A DNA stretch of 5,914 nt, taken from positions 1 through 5,914 of the forward strand of contig JAADFA010000006.1 in the NCBI GenBank assembly GCA_013153135.1, written 5' to 3'. Made by a program: the position numbers and the translations under genes. How positions within the stretch are numbered: the first letter of the stretch is position 1; each line of letters starts with the position of its first letter. The stretch comes from Chloroflexota bacterium. Its GTDB lineage: Bacteria > Chloroflexota > Anaerolineae > Anaerolineales > DRMV01. The notes beneath the pieces were generated by a model. That model searched no databases. It was not told where the DNA came from and worked only from the letters and a program-made list of their open reading frames with translations. This document shows positions 5,783 through 5,914 of this stretch, in pieces.

Positions 5783-5914
5783 GGGTGCAGGCAAATCTTG
5801 TCGAAGAAGCCCATGCCGCGGGCGGCGAAACCCGCCCGCTATCCTCGCCGTTCCATGCCCCGCGCGCTGAGCCTGCCAGCTCGCGCGCAATTTTATGGCA
5901 ACTCGCCGCGGGCT
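5783..5914 (-). repeat. Structured dispersed repeat, copy B (upstream of the binding-protein gene; reaches the window edge)
   Basis: Read on the minus strand this matches copy A (6-120) in inverted orientation; the match begins at the last base of the window, so the element may be cut off or may end there. It folds more completely than copy A. The outer helix pairs 5910-5914 with 5808-5812. A second helix pairs 5895-5902 with 5850-5856 (GTTgCCAT/ATGGAAC, one bulged G). H1 pairs 5883-5887 with 5863-5867, has bulged A5868, and an inner arm 5879-5882/5869-5872 with a 6-nt loop. H2 is a perfect 8-bp stem 5832-5839/5818-5825 with a 6-nt loop. The 19-nt tail 5783-5801 is identical to copy A. No protein reading is conserved between copies. 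Confidence 0.8.

Noticed and set aside
5702..5890. 62-aa open frame on the minus strand through repeat copy B
   Set aside because: The corresponding part of copy A is broken by single-base indels, so the frame is not conserved; the DNA is better explained by hairpins and the downstream promoter.

Overview
The window is a GC-rich bacterial fragment, most likely from a Chloroflexota (Anaerolineae-like) genome. That assignment rests on the look of PheS (a divergent class II motif 2 with an intact Cys4 knuckle), a Thr/Glu/Pro-rich lipoprotein solute-binding protein, and a T-box leader outside the Firmicutes style of base composition. It is inference from remembered family appearance, not a search.

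Layout: positions 1-537 hold no protein gene. They contain one copy of a structured repeat (6-120), a good sigma-70 promoter (TTGACG-N17-CATAAT, 137-165) and a complete class I transcriptional T-box riboswitch (about 195-493) with a UUC phenylalanine specifier. Next come pheS (538-1605) and pheT (1657-4209), the two subunits of phenylalanyl-tRNA synthetase. They are transcribed together, so the T-box makes their expression respond to uncharged tRNA-Phe. The pheT Shine-Dalgarno core lies in the loop of a small perfect hairpin that abuts the start codon.

Converging from the other side is a single gene on the minus strand (5695-4307) for a lipoprotein sugar-type ABC substrate-binding protein. 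No permease or ATPase gene is present in the window. A strong two-way hairpin terminator (4247-4276) separates the convergent genes. Upstream of the binding-protein gene are a strong ribosome binding site, an extended -10 promoter and, up to the window edge, a second copy of the structured repeat in inverted orientation (5783-5914).

The genes are ordinary. The best candidate for something undescribed is the roughly 115-132 bp repeat found at both window edges, each copy pointing toward the promoter of the gene that follows it. Its two copies differ in sequence, but two helix positions change in a compensatory way, and both arms of another helix are shortened or missing together in one copy. 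A 19-nt tail is identical in both. This looks like a folded nucleic-acid element with selection on structure, of unknown function.
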